Shown: one piece after another, positions 8,685 through 18,174 of the stretch
Layout of the letters: every line of letters starts with the position of its first letter
Position numbering within the stretch: position 1 is the first letter of the stretch
Assembly (NCBI RefSeq): GCF_042660205.1
Contig: NZ_JBHSTQ010000001.1
Location: 310,001 to 374,000 of the forward strand
Source: Sporolactobacillus kofuensis
GTDB taxonomy: Bacteria; Bacillota; Bacilli; Bacillales; Sporolactobacillaceae
Reading direction: 5' to 3'
Length of the DNA stretch: 64,000 bases
Notes under the pieces: model-generated
Database searches by the model: none
What the model saw: only the letters and a program-made list of their open reading frames with translations
Told to the model about the DNA's origin: nothing
Program-made: the position numbers and the translations under genes

Positions 8685-11600
8685 TTATGCAAAAATCTCA
8701 CTGTATTTGATCATAACATTTTTTTCTCCAAGAATTCTCCTGATCTCCTCGATGAATGGCTGATGCAGGCTGACTGCATAGTTTGGCGCAAGCGCAATTG
8801 TTTTTTTCTGATTCTCATAGTACATAACCACGCGATGTGTTCCCGATTCTTTACCAATGAGTGATTTCACTTCTTCGAGGAGTTGCGGTTGATAATGTGC
8901 ACGATCAATTTTCAGAAAAAGAACCGTCTGACGTTCCGATAAGTATTTATCCAAATCGATTGCACTGAGCACAGTTAGCTGTGCCTTATCGTCTTGTCGT
9001 CCCTCAGAACGCTTTGCCTGTATGACAAGCATCTGTCCGTCACGAATGATTTCGTGCAAGCTGCCAAATTGTGCAGGAAAGCAAACCGCATCAATCATAC
9101 CTGTTTCATCCCCGGCCACAAAGAAAGCCATGAACTGTCCGGACTTTGTTTTTATTCGTTTTAATTGCTCAACCATTACTGCCACAGTGACCGGTTTCCC
9201 AATCGGATGATTCCCGATCTCACCCACTGTTGAGAATGTGTCTGGCAATCGATCTCGATAGTCACTTAACGGGTGTTCGGATAAATAGAAGCCAAGAACT
9301 TCACGCTCATAATGCATTTTTTCATCGGCACTAAGTGGAGGAACATCGGTATAATCCCTATCCTCACGACCAGGAATCAGTAATGATGTTTGGCCGTTAT
9401 TCTTACTCTGTTCTTCTTCTCCAAATTGTATTGCCCGATCCAACGTGGCGAGCAAGACCGCACGATCGACATCGAAACCATCGAATGCTCCTGCAAAGAT
9501 CATCGATTCTATCGCCTTGCGATTAACCTTCTTACTTGAAACTCTACGACAGAAGTCATAAAGATCCTTGAATATGCCTTGTTGCTGCCGTTCTCGTATT
9601 AGTTCATCGACTGCACCATTGCCAACATTTTTGATTCCTGATAACCCAAATCGTATCGCATTACCTGATGGTTCAAAAGTCCCCATGCTCTCATTTATCG
9701 AAGGCGGCAGAAGCTTAATCCCATTATTATTTAGTTCAATCAGCGACGCCTTAAACTTTTCAAAATTACCAATGATTCCGGAAAAATGAGCCGCCATGAA
9801 TGCTTGAGGATCATGTGCTTTTAAATAAGAAAGCCGATAAGTGATAAAACTGTAGGCCACCGCGTGAGAACGATTGAATCCATAGTTTGCAAATCGAACG
9901 ATTAGTTCAAAAATTTGGTTCGCTGTTTCAAGCGAATAATGATTGGTCATACACCCCGCGATAAAGCTTTTCTTCTGATCTTCAAGTAAATCAAGTTTTT
10001 TCTTTGATACGGCACGTCGTAAAATATCCGCATGTCCTAGTGAGTAACCAGCCATCTGAACCGCAATTTGCATGATTTGCTCTTGATACACGAGGACTCC
10101 GTATGTAGGTTTGAGTATCGGTTCCAAATCAGGATGAGGATAAACGATTTTCTCCTCACCATGTTTTCGAAGAACATATCGATCAATAAACTGAACAGGG
10201 CCTGGGCGATAGAGTGCTATAACCGCAACAATATCCTCAAATTCCGTTGGCTTTAACTTCCGTAACACCTGGCGCATCCCATCTGATTCGAGTTGGAAAA
10301 TCCCCATCGTATCACCACGGCTCAACAGTTGAAATGTTTCCGAATCATCTAGTGGGATAGATTCCAAGGCTACCGGGGTTTTGACCGATGTCGTGGTTCT
10401 TCGCATAATCTCCTGCATGAAGGTCAGGTTGCGTAACCCAAGAAAGTCAATTTTTAAATGCCCTAATGATTCGAGAATTGTCATGGAGTATTGTGTGACT
10501 GGAATCCCATCGTGTCCTTTCTGTACAGGTACGGATTCCGTTAAAGTTTCCTCGCTCAACACTACACCTGCTGCATGGATGGAAGAGTGCCGAGGCAATC
10601 CTTCTACTTTGTGCGCAAGTGAGAAAAGCGTTTTGGCTTCTTTCGATGAATTGACGATACTGCGCAATTTTTCGGATCCTTCATACGCTTTCTTTAATGT
10701 CACTTTCGGCAATCCTGGCACCAATCGTGCCATTCGATCAACGAGACGTGGGTCCACCCCTAGTACACGACCGATGTCACGTATTGCTGCTTTTGCTGCC
10801 AAAGTTCCAAAGGTGATGATTTGTGCTACATGTTCACGACCATATTTTTCAAAAACGTAATCGATCATCTTGTCACGATCAACATCTGGGAAATCCAGAT
10901 CAATATCCGGCATCGTCACACGCTCTGGATTAAGAAATCGTTCAAAGAGCAAATTGTATTTGATCGGATCAACTTCGGTGATCTTCAAAACATAAGCAAC
11001 AAGTGAGCCTGCAGCAGATCCTCGTCCAGGGCCAGGCAAGAAACCGCATTTCCTCGCATGTGCCACTAAATCAGCAACAATTAAAAAATAATCATTGAAC
11101 CCCATCTTGTTAATTATTGAGAGTTCATGATTCAGCCGAGCACGCATTGAATCCGTGATTGTGACATATCGTTTTTCAATTCCTCGCTCACAGATGCGTC
11201 TAAGTAATTGTTCCGATGTTTCATTTGCAGAATGTGGGAATACAGGTAATTTCACCTTGTCAACCGAGAACGTCACTTGACAAGCCTCGGCGATTTTCGC
11301 CGTTCGCTTCAGCGCCTCGGGAAGCGTGGAGAACCGTTCCTCCATTTCTCTCGTCGATTTAAAACTCCAATCTTGATGGCTTTGCGGTTGTTCACCTATC
11401 TTATTTCCATCACGAATACATCTCAGACACGCGTGTGCCGTAGCTTCTTCCGGATCAAGATAATGAATGGTGCAGGCAGCCACCTCTGGAATGGACAGTT
11501 TTCGACTGAGTGAAAGGAGTTGGTGTTCAAGTGAATCATCTAAAGATCTGCCGGTCCGTTGAATTTCCAGAAAGAAGCGGTTGCCTAAAATTGACCGCAA

Positions 11601-12077
11601 TCGAATCGCCAGTTTTTCAGCATACTGATCTTTATGAATCATAAGCTTTCGATCAATCGGACCTTCCGGACCCCCGGACAACGCACATAATCCTGAAGCA
11701 TAGCGCTCAAGTTGAGAATAAGAAATACAGCCACTTTCCTCCATTTGAACGAGTGAGGAAAGTTTAATCAGATTCTTATAGCCTTCGTTATTCTGTGCCA
11801 GCAAGGTTAATATCGGATGGTTCTGCAGCGCCTTGTTTTTCACATTTTGTGCAGGCTGATCGATGTCCTCAACACTGAGTTCCATTCCGATAATCGGATG
11901 AATACCTGCTTGCTTACATGCATTGTAGAATGGAATGACGCCATACATCACGTCGCGATCTGTCAATGCAAGCGCTGTCTGACCGGTACGCTTGGCACGA
12001 TCAACTAAGTCATTGATTCGGCAGGTACTGTCCAACAAACTATATTCACTATGCACATGAAGATGGACATATGGCAT
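8685..12077 (-). CDS. dnaE: DNA polymerase III alpha subunit, DnaE type
   Basis: Replicative C-family polymerase of 1130 residues; in low-GC Gram-positives DnaE works beside PolC and extends lagging-strand primers. The N-terminal PHP domain starts PYVHLHVHSEYSLLDSTC; the palm carries GPGRGSAAGSLVAYVL and the catalytic pair in PDIDLDFPD near residue 390, with the third Asp region in FQLESDGMRQVLR near 545. Helix-hairpin-helix segments follow, then the OB fold (VTVAVMVEQLKRIKTKSGQ). There is no exonuclease insertion, which excludes PolC. GAGGAG precedes the ATG at 12077. Gene order nrnA-dnaE is as in B. subtilis (ytqI-dnaE), with 51 bases between. Confidence 0.97.
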   Translation of the reverse strand: MPYVHLHVHSEYSLLDSTCRINDLVDRAKRTGQTALALTDRDVMYGVIPFYNACKQAGIHPIIGMELSVEDIDQPAQNVKNKALQNHPILTLLAQNNEGYKNLIKLSSLVQMEESGCISYSQLERYASGLCALSGGPEGPIDRKLMIHKDQYAEKLAIRLRSILGNRFFLEIQRTGRSLDDSLEHQLLSLSRKLSIPEVAACTIHYLDPEEATAHACLRCIRDGNKIGEQPQSHQDWSFKSTREMEERFSTLPEALKRTAKIAEACQVTFSVDKVKLPVFPHSANETSEQLLRRICERGIEKRYVTITDSMRARLNHELSIINKMGFNDYFLIVADLVAHARKCGFLPGPGRGSAAGSLVAYVLKITEVDPIKYNLLFERFLNPERVTMPDIDLDFPDVDRDKMIDYVFEKYGREHVAQIITFGTLAAKAAIRDIGRVLGVDPRLVDRMARLVPGLPKVTLKKAYEGSEKLRSIVNSSKEAKTLFSLAHKVEGLPRHSSIHAAGVVLSEETLTESVPVQKGHDGIPVTQYSMTILESLGHLKIDFLGLRNLTFMQEIMRRTTTSVKTPVALESIPLDDSETFQLLSRGDTMGIFQLESDGMRQVLRKLKPTEFEDIVAVIALYRPGPVQFIDRYVLRKHGEEKIVYPHPDLEPILKPTYGVLVYQEQIMQIAVQMAGYSLGHADILRRAVSKKKLDLLEDQKKSFIAGCMTNHYSLETANQIFELIVRFANYGFNRSHAVAYSFITYRLSYLKAHDPQAFMAAHFSGIIGNFEKFKASLIELNNNGIKLLPPSINESMGTFEPSGNAIRFGLSGIKNVGNGAVDELIRERQQQGIFKDLYDFCRRVSSKKVNRKAIESMIFAGAFDGFDVDRAVLLATLDRAIQFGEEEQSKNNGQTSLLIPGREDRDYTDVPPLSADEKMHYEREVLGFYLSEHPLSDYRDRLPDTFSTVGEIGNHPIGKPVTVAVMVEQLKRIKTKSGQFMAFFVAGDETGMIDAVCFPAQFGSLHEIIRDGQMLVIQAKRSEGRQDDKAQLTVLSAIDLDKYLSERQTVLFLKIDRAHYQPQLLEEVKSLIGKESGTHRVVMYYENQKKTIALAPNYAVSLHQPFIEEIRRILGEKNVMIKYSEIFA

Positions 12078-12128
12078 GGCGTTGTTCTCCTCTCAAAGTA
12101 TAAATGAGCAGTTTGGGACAAACCCTCA

Positions 12129-13061
12129 TTAGTCTTTTTTACAAAGCATACACAAATCTTGAATCAATTGATCTGCTTCGTCCCAGCTCCTAACCGATGC
12201 CCCAGAGGCCATTGGATGTCCTCCGCCGTTATACTTAGCCGCTAATTGATTAATTTCCGGCCCTTTTGAACGAAGTCTTGCACGTATCACTGTGTCTTCC
12301 TCTGAAAACAAAACCCAAGCTTTCAAATGCTCAACATTGGCAAAACTATTCACAAGTGCAGATGCATCTGAAGGATTCAACTTATATGAACGAATAAGCT
12401 CTTGAGAAAGTTTCACAAAACCGACACCTTCTTCGGTTAACGTGAAATGTTCAAGGACATAACCATTCAAACGTGTCTGAGCTAAACTGCGTTGATATAA
12501 CTGATTAAAGAAGGATTGGCGATCAAAAGATTGTTTGACAAGCCTAGCTGCAGCAAGATAAGTATCAGAAGTTACATTACTGAATTGAAATCTGCCAGTA
12601 TCACCAACAATACCCGCAAAAAGTAGACGTGCCGCTTCCGGTGACAGCTTAAGTTCAGGATGTGTCTGATAGATCGAGGTAATCATCTCACTCGTTGAAC
12701 TTGATTGTGTATTCACCCATTGAGGATCACCATAGGCATCAACAACGGGGTGATGATCAATTTTCACTAATTCCGCACCATTTGAATACCGTGTATCTGA
12801 AATACGTTCGCGGTTCGCCGTATCACAGACAATGACAAGCGCTCCAGAATAGATTTGATCTTCGATGTTATCCATAGGCATGAGGAATTGCAGAGACTCT
12901 GATTCTTCGCCTACGACATATACGTTTTTATTTGGAAAATTATCTCGGATTAGATAGGCTAACCCGCCTTGGGAGCCAATGGCGTCAGGATCCGGGCGAA
13001 CATGCCTGTGAATGATAATCGTTTGATATTGCTTCACTAATTCTAATAGCTTATTGATCAA
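12129..13061 (-). CDS. nrnA: Bifunctional oligoribonuclease / pAp phosphatase NrnA
   Basis: DHH/DHHA1 phosphoesterase of 310 residues, degrading nano-RNA and dephosphorylating 3'-phosphoadenosine 5'-phosphate in the cytosol. Motifs: HRHVRPDPDAIGSQ (motif I, Mn ligands), VICDTANRE (motif II), KIDHHP (DHH motif near residue 105), GDTGRFQFSN, and C-terminal GGGHPMASGAS of the DHHA1 domain. The start is TTG at 13061, 8 bases after GGGGAGG. It is transcribed toward dnaE and preceded by a leader of about 200 bases from a promoter near 13275. Confidence 0.93.
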   Translation of the reverse strand: MINKLLELVKQYQTIIIHRHVRPDPDAIGSQGGLAYLIRDNFPNKNVYVVGEESESLQFLMPMDNIEDQIYSGALVIVCDTANRERISDTRYSNGAELVKIDHHPVVDAYGDPQWVNTQSSSTSEMITSIYQTHPELKLSPEAARLLFAGIVGDTGRFQFSNVTSDTYLAAARLVKQSFDRQSFFNQLYQRSLAQTRLNGYVLEHFTLTEEGVGFVKLSQELIRSYKLNPSDASALVNSFANVEHLKAWVLFSEEDTVIRARLRSKGPEINQLAAKYNGGGHPMASGASVRSWDEADQLIQDLCMLCKKD

Positions 13062-13328
13062 GCGAAAAACCTCCCCTTAAAAATTAGATGGATATAGATA
13101 GTCATTTGAGAGAACAGAACCTTTTATACTTACTTAATAACGATCAGTGAACGACATCGGCACTAAAGCACCGAAATTTGAGAACATTACTTACCTTGCT
13201 TTCTATAACACGGAGCAGTGGTTATGTCCGGCATTCTTTTAAGGGCATGATAATCACTTTTTACTTAGTTTCATTGTAGCACATATGTTCGATTTTTAGT
13301 CATTGAAAATGGTTTCAAGCAAAGAAAG
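13062..13328. other. Leader of nrnA, with extended -10 promoter
   Basis: Non-coding stretch before nrnA. On the minus strand an extended -10 TGCTACAAT lies at 13273-13281, with a weak -35 (ATGACT) 19 bases further up. The transcript would have a leader of roughly 200 bases. Only a 9-codon peptide (MPLKECRT-like reading) was seen inside. B. subtilis ytpI, which lies between ytoI and nrnA, was not found here. Confidence 0.4.
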
Positions 13329-13384
13329 GAGCCCCAGACGTTGATTCAAATCGGTCACGTGACCAAGTTGAATCAACTGGGCTC
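13319..13384 (-). terminator. Long hairpin terminator overlapping the ytoI stop codon
   Basis: Positions 13329-13384 form an imperfect inverted repeat of about 26 bp per arm: GAGCCC...TTGATTCAA on one arm and TTGAATCAA...GGGGCTC on the other. It is centred on the perfect 12-bp palindrome GGTCACGTGACC. The minus strand continues CCTTTCTTT after the stem. The ytoI stop (13373-13375) lies inside the first arm. Confidence 0.65.
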
Positions 13385-14689
13385 TACTATAAATTGGGCA
13401 TTTAATAATGCTTTTCCACAAAGCTGGTCATCCACAAAGAGCTCGATATCCATTTTTGCATTCCGCCTTGTCATTTCCAATATTTTTGGCCGAACAGTTA
13501 CCGTTTGCTCAAGTTGAACGGGCTTAAAGAAATAAAAGGACAAATTATCAACAACCAAATCCCCTCTTCGCAAGTGATTTAACACCCGACGACAAGTGGT
13601 TGTAATCATCGACGTCATCACACCGTGAGAGACTGACCCGAGATAATCACTCATTTGCGGTGTCACGCTAAATTGAAAAATGTAATGATTGGTTTCCGAA
13701 TAGTCTTTCAGCTGTGAAGAAACAATGTCTTCAATTGTCTCGCCCATTTGTGGCTGTTGCTGAATCATCTGTAGTGCCTTGAGCACATCACGACGTGTGA
13801 TCATTCCTAGTAAGTGCTGCTGATCATCGACGACCGGAAGTCCTTCTATACCTTCCCAGATCATCCGATGTGCGGCGGACGCAACCGACGTTGACGGTTT
13901 GACAACAAGCGGTTGCCTAGTCATAATCTCTTCGATTGTATGTGCCTCCTTCTCTTTCATAACATCCTTCATGGCAACAATACCGACGACTTTCATTTGC
14001 TGGTCAACGACCGGAAATCTGCTATGCGCGGTTTGCCGATTAAGCTCATACCATCTTTTTGGGGAATCATAATTAAATACAAACTGCGTCTCAGAGAATG
14101 GGATGAGAATATCAGAAACATGAACGATTTCTTTTTTTATCAGCTGATCAAAGATTGCACGATTAATTTTTGCTGCTACTGTAAACGTGTCATAGGTTGT
14201 CGAGATCACCGGTAGCTGAGTTTGATCAGCAAGTCGCTTAATCCGTTCACTTGTGCTGAACCCCCCAGTAATCAGTACAGCGGCTCCTTCATTCAGTGCA
14301 TAGGCATGAACAGACTCACGGTTTCCGACAATCATCAGATCATTCGCTCCGATATACCGCTTCATCGCGTCCATCTCCATCGCACCAATGACAAAATGAT
14401 TCAGCGTTCGTGAAAGGCCTGCCTTACCACCAAGAACTTGTCCTTCAACAATGTTCACCACTGTATCAAAAGTCAGCTTTTCGATGCTCTCCTGACTTTT
14501 CTTCTCTATCCGAATCGTCCCCACACGTTCAACGGTACTAACCAACCCTTGAATCTCAGCATCTTTGATCGCACGATATGCTGTGCCTTCGCTTACTTGA
14601 AGTACCTTGGCCGTTTGACGAACAGATATCTTACTGCCTATTTCCAAATCAGCGATATAATGTAAAATTTGTTCATGCTTTGTTTCCAT
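13373..14689 (-). CDS. ytoI: YtoI: HTH-DRTGG-CBS-hotdog regulator-like protein
   Basis: A 438-residue four-domain protein. Residues 1-65 are a GntR-like winged helix (ISVRQTAKVLQVSEGTAYRAIKDAEIQGLV). About 70-180 is a DRTGG domain (VLGGKAGLSRTLNHFVIGAM, GAAVLITGGFSTSE). About 190-310 is a CBS pair (SRFPVVDQQMKVVGIVAMKD and IEGLPVVDDQQHLLGMITRRD). About 330-430 is a thioesterase-like hotdog domain. CBS domains bind adenine nucleotides, so a nucleotide-sensing regulator is likely, but its targets are not established. GGAGA precedes the ATG. Placement upstream of nrnA is conserved in Bacillus. Confidence 0.92.
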   Translation of the reverse strand: METKHEQILHYIADLEIGSKISVRQTAKVLQVSEGTAYRAIKDAEIQGLVSTVERVGTIRIEKKSQESIEKLTFDTVVNIVEGQVLGGKAGLSRTLNHFVIGAMEMDAMKRYIGANDLMIVGNRESVHAYALNEGAAVLITGGFSTSERIKRLADQTQLPVISTTYDTFTVAAKINRAIFDQLIKKEIVHVSDILIPFSETQFVFNYDSPKRWYELNRQTAHSRFPVVDQQMKVVGIVAMKDVMKEKEAHTIEEIMTRQPLVVKPSTSVASAAHRMIWEGIEGLPVVDDQQHLLGMITRRDVLKALQMIQQQPQMGETIEDIVSSQLKDYSETNHYIFQFSVTPQMSDYLGSVSHGVMTSMITTTCRRVLNHLRRGDLVVDNLSFYFFKPVQLEQTVTVRPKILEMTRRNAKMDIELFVDDQLCGKALLNAQFIVEPS

Positions 14690-14710
14690 CTCAATCTCTC
14701 CAAACAGCTG

Positions 14711-15394
14711 TTATAAGTCTATTGACTGGCCTGATGATAAAACAAGCCCATGTCCGTCAAGCTGATTGACGAATTTACTAGGATCCTGCTTGATCACTGG
14801 GAACGTATTGTAGTGAATAGGAACAACTGTCTTTGCTCTAATCCATTGTGCAGCAATTAGCGCATCTTCAGGTCCCATTGCAAAGTTGTCGCCAATTGGC
14901 AAAAATGCGAGATCAATCGTATTCTGTTCACCAATTATTTTCATATCTGAAAAAAGCGCTGTATCACCTGCATGGTAAATGGTTTTACCATCAATTGTGA
15001 GTAAAAGTCCGGCTGGCATTCCTGTATAAATAATTTCATGTTTTGCAGGGTTTGAAATACTTGAGCCATGGAATGCTTGAGTGAGTTTTACTTTTCCAAA
15101 TGGGAACGTGTATGCTCCGCCAATGGACATGCCATGCGTATTTAAACCTTTCCATCCGAAATAGGTGGCAAGTTCGGCAACGGCGATCACTAAGGAACCA
15201 TCCCGCTCCGCGATCTCTTGTGTATCGGCAATATGATCACCATGTCCATGAGTTAAAAGAATAGCATCAATTCTTGGAAGATCATTGATTGAGATTGGAG
15301 ACTGTTGATTTTCACTGATAAATGGGTCAATCAATAAATTTGCTTTTTCCGTTTCAAGTAATACAGTCGAATGACCAATGTATGTAATTCTCAT
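14711..15394 (-). CDS. ytkL: UPF0173 metal-dependent hydrolase YtkL
   Basis: Metallo-beta-lactamase fold protein, 227 residues, the usual length for UPF0173. Metal ligands are seen in LLTHGHGDHIADTQE (His49, His51, Asp53, His54), AFHGSS, IYHAGDTALFSDM, and the C-terminal VPIHYNTFP. The natural substrate is unknown. AAGGAG lies eight bases before the ATG at 15394. It is followed after 21 bases by ytoI, so they probably form one transcript. Confidence 0.92.
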   Translation of the reverse strand: MRITYIGHSTVLLETEKANLLIDPFISENQQSPISINDLPRIDAILLTHGHGDHIADTQEIAERDGSLVIAVAELATYFGWKGLNTHGMSIGGAYTFPFGKVKLTQAFHGSSISNPAKHEIIYTGMPAGLLLTIDGKTIYHAGDTALFSDMKIIGEQNTIDLAFLPIGDNFAMGPEDALIAAQWIRAKTVVPIHYNTFPVIKQDPSKFVNQLDGHGLVLSSGQSIDL

Positions 15395-15583
15395 GTCTTC
15401 TTAGCTCCTTTTATAAAATGTCCATTCACATCACAACAATCATCGACATCGTCGGCTCCATCTGGCAATAATCAATACCGAGTCACAGTGAAAAGGGTAA
15501 GTTTAGACTTATTATACACTACCCGGTGCACATTTCGCAGTAATCACCAACACCTGTTCTTTCCGAATAGAAAGTAAGTGAAA

Positions 15584-15613
15584 GAACGATTGAAAAACAA
15601 TGACAAATCGTTC
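15584..15613. repeat. Inverted repeat upstream of pepQ
   Basis: GAACGATT (15584-15591) and AATCGTTC (15606-15613) form perfect 8-base arms separated by 14 bases, about 60 bases before the pepQ start, in the 277-base divergent region between ytkL and pepQ. It could be an operator or a weak hairpin. No regulator is recognised for it. Confidence 0.35.
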
Positions 15614-15671
15614 CTTCCCTATCAAATTGTGTTACATTAGAAGTATCATTATTGATATGGAGTGACCTTAA

Positions 15672-16769
15672 TTGTCAGAGAAAATGAAGCAGATTGAAGA
15701 ATGGCTAAAAAAACAGGAAGGCCGATTCGCGTACATTGCTGATCCCACTAATGTATTCTACCTTACTCATTTTAAATGCGATCCACATGAACGCTTTCTC
15801 GGTCTATTCCTTTTTCCTGAGGATGAACCTTTTCTCATTTGTCCAGAACTTGAGGTCGGACAGGCACGTAGCTCTGACTTCGGACATGAAGTCATTGGCT
15901 ATAGAGATGATCAAAACCCTTGGGATTTCGTTAAGAAAGCCTTGGCAGCGCGCCGTACCGATTTTAATAATGTCTTTATTGAACCAAGCACATTGCCTTA
16001 CAACAAAGCTTTAGCTTTAAAAGAAATTGCAGAAACCATTACGTTCCAATCGATCGAGAATTATCTTGCATCAATGCGGAATATTAAGGATGCTACTGAG
16101 CTTGCCGCTATGAAAAAGGCAGGAGAGATTGCTGATTACGCCGTCAAGCTAGGTGTTGAAGCCATTAAAAAAGGACGAACAGAAGCTGCAATCGTTGCTG
16201 AAATTGAACATGAACTCGCAAAACAGGGCTATTCTCAAATGGCTTTTGACACGATGGTCCTCGCTGGTGATAATACGGCTAACCCACATGGCTACCCGGG
16301 AACAAGACAAATCCATGAAGGCGATTTTGTCCTTTTTGATCTAGGTGTCGTTATTGATGGTTATTGCTCGGATATTACACGAACGGTCTGCTTCAAGCAT
16401 GCATCTGACGAACAGCATAAAATCTACGAGACCACTTTGCAAGCAAATTTAGCTGCAATCAAAGCCGTTCACGAAGGATTGCGTATCGGCGATCTTGATG
16501 GAGTCGCAAGAAAAGTGATCACAGACGCAGGTTATGGTGAATACTTTACCCACCGTCTTGGACACGGACTAGGGCTCGGCGAACATGAGCAACCATCAAT
16601 GAGTGCGGACAATAACCAAACATTGAAACCAGGCATGGTATTTACTGTTGAACCTGGTATTTATGTCCCTGAAGTTGGCGGTGTGCGTATTGAAGATGAT
16701 ATTTACTTGAGTGAAAATGGCGCATTGACACTCACTCACTATCCAAAAGAACTTCAAATTATTGATTAA
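15672..16769 (+). CDS. pepQ: Xaa-Pro dipeptidase (M24B)
   Basis: Proline dipeptidase of the pita-bread metallopeptidase family, 365 residues, cleaving X-Pro dipeptides in the cytosol. The N-terminal creatinase-like domain spans about 1-130 and the catalytic domain 140-360. The five metal ligands are all present: Asp223 and Asp234 (FDLGVVIDGYCSDITR), His298 (RLGHGLGLGEHE), Glu327 (VEPGIYVPE) and Glu341 (VRIEDDIYL). The start is TTG at 15672, nine bases after GGAG. It is a single-gene unit between divergent ytkL and its own terminator. Confidence 0.94.
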   Translation: MSEKMKQIEEWLKKQEGRFAYIADPTNVFYLTHFKCDPHERFLGLFLFPEDEPFLICPELEVGQARSSDFGHEVIGYRDDQNPWDFVKKALAARRTDFNNVFIEPSTLPYNKALALKEIAETITFQSIENYLASMRNIKDATELAAMKKAGEIADYAVKLGVEAIKKGRTEAAIVAEIEHELAKQGYSQMAFDTMVLAGDNTANPHGYPGTRQIHEGDFVLFDLGVVIDGYCSDITRTVCFKHASDEQHKIYETTLQANLAAIKAVHEGLRIGDLDGVARKVITDAGYGEYFTHRLGHGLGLGEHEQPSMSADNNQTLKPGMVFTVEPGIYVPEVGGVRIEDDIYLSENGALTLTHYPKELQIID

Positions 16770-16796
16770 TCGTTTCTAATGAATAACTCCTTATAA

Positions 16797-16838
16797 GTAC
16801 AAACTGAGCGTCTCTAATAAGAGACGCTCTGTTTGTAC
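16797..16838 (+). terminator. Strong palindromic terminator between pepQ and ackA
   Basis: A 42-base near-perfect palindrome: GTACAAAC-GAGCGTCTCT, loop AATA, AGAGACGCTC-GTTTGTAC. It ends pepQ, and because it is symmetrical it may also stop ackA transcription from the other side. T-tracts on both sides are weak. Confidence 0.7.
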
Positions 16839-16949
16839 TTCTGAAAAGAAATCTGTGATTAAAATTTTATAGAAGAATCCGTTTTTGAGAAAGAAATTTG
16901 ATTTTGCTTAAAGAAGATCCATACAAGTATTGTTACACTGAATCAACGT

Positions 16950-18152
16950 TTAAATTTCTTGGTGTCGCTTTGACAAACGCATCGTATCTCTAGCAATCAT
17001 CACTTCTTCGTTTGTCGGGATCACCAGAACTTTGATTGGCGACTTTTCAGTACTAATCATTATTTCTTTACCATTTATTTTATTTAGTTCACGATCCCAA
17101 TCAATGCCCATAAATTCCAAATCCTGAAGTACACGTGCACGGATCATAGAACTATGTTCACCGATACCAGCTGTAAAAATAATTGCATCGACTCCTGACA
17201 TTTTCGCTGCATATGCACCAATATATTTTTGGATGCGTTCAACAAATACATCAATCGCTCGTTTTGCACGCTTGTTTCCACGCTTTGCTTCCTTATCAAT
17301 ATCTCTCAGGTCACTTGAGAATCCGGATAAACCGAGAAGACCGCTTTTTTTATTCAACACATTGATGACTTCTGTTGCGTTCATCCCCGTTTTATCCATG
17401 ATGTAGGGAATGAGTGCAGGATCAATGTCTCCGGAACGTGTGCCCATGGTCAATCCTGCGAGTGGCGTAAATCCCATCGATGTGTCAATAGATTTACCGC
17501 CTTTGACAGCAGTAATACTGGCACCATTTCCTAGATGACAAGAGATTAAGCGCAACTGATCACTTGGACGTCCAAGCAGTTCAGCTGCTCGAGAGGCGAC
17601 ATACTTATGACTTGTTCCATGAAAGCCATACTTACGAATACCATACTGTTTGTAATAATCGTAGGGAAGACTATATAAGTATGCCTCACTGCCCATACTC
17701 TGATGGAAGGCTGTATCAAAAACAACGACCTCAGGAACATTTGGCAGTACTTCCCGAAATGCGCGGATACCCACAAGGTTTGCTGGGTTGTGCAGGGGGG
17801 CCAGTTCTGAAAGATCCTCGATTTTTTTGATCACTTCATCGTTCACCAATGCTGAATCATCAAATGTCTCACCGCCATGAACAACACGATGGCCAACACC
17901 TTCTATTTCAGTCAATGAGTGAACTATTTTTAACTCTGTAAGCTTTTCAAGTAAAATACGAACAGCAACTTCATGATCAGAAATCGATGCGATTTCCTGT
18001 TGCTTTTCACTTTTGAATGAAATTGTAAAAATTGAATCCGACAGACCAATGCGTTCAAATGAACCCTTCGTTACCAAATGCTCGGCGGGCATATCTAGAA
18101 GTTGAAACTTCAGCGATGAACTACCGGCATTGATCGCAAGAATTAAAGCCAT
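16950..18152 (-). CDS. ackA: Acetate kinase
   Basis: Interconverts acetyl phosphate plus ADP and acetate plus ATP in overflow metabolism. The 400-residue product has the ASKHA signature at its N-terminus (ILAINAGSSSLKFQLLDM), HRVVHGGE with the substrate arginine, FDTAFHQSM, YGFHGTSHKYV, SCHLGNGASITAV, GLTMGTRSGDIDPALIPYI and FTAGIGEHS. GAGGGTG lies nine bases before the ATG. It follows ytxK by 22 bases on the same strand. B. subtilis ackA is activated by CcpA; here the nearest cre-like palindrome is upstream of ytxK. Confidence 0.97.
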   Translation of the reverse strand: MALILAINAGSSSLKFQLLDMPAEHLVTKGSFERIGLSDSIFTISFKSEKQQEIASISDHEVAVRILLEKLTELKIVHSLTEIEGVGHRVVHGGETFDDSALVNDEVIKKIEDLSELAPLHNPANLVGIRAFREVLPNVPEVVVFDTAFHQSMGSEAYLYSLPYDYYKQYGIRKYGFHGTSHKYVASRAAELLGRPSDQLRLISCHLGNGASITAVKGGKSIDTSMGFTPLAGLTMGTRSGDIDPALIPYIMDKTGMNATEVINVLNKKSGLLGLSGFSSDLRDIDKEAKRGNKRAKRAIDVFVERIQKYIGAYAAKMSGVDAIIFTAGIGEHSSMIRARVLQDLEFMGIDWDRELNKINGKEIMISTEKSPIKVLVIPTNEEVMIARDTMRLSKRHQEI

Positions 18153-18174
18153 TGTCGATCACCCTCTCGTCTTC

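Noticed and set aside
13062..13372. A ytpI gene between ytoI and nrnA
   Set aside because: No reading frame of the needed length exists on the minus strand; the region is a leader plus a hairpin.
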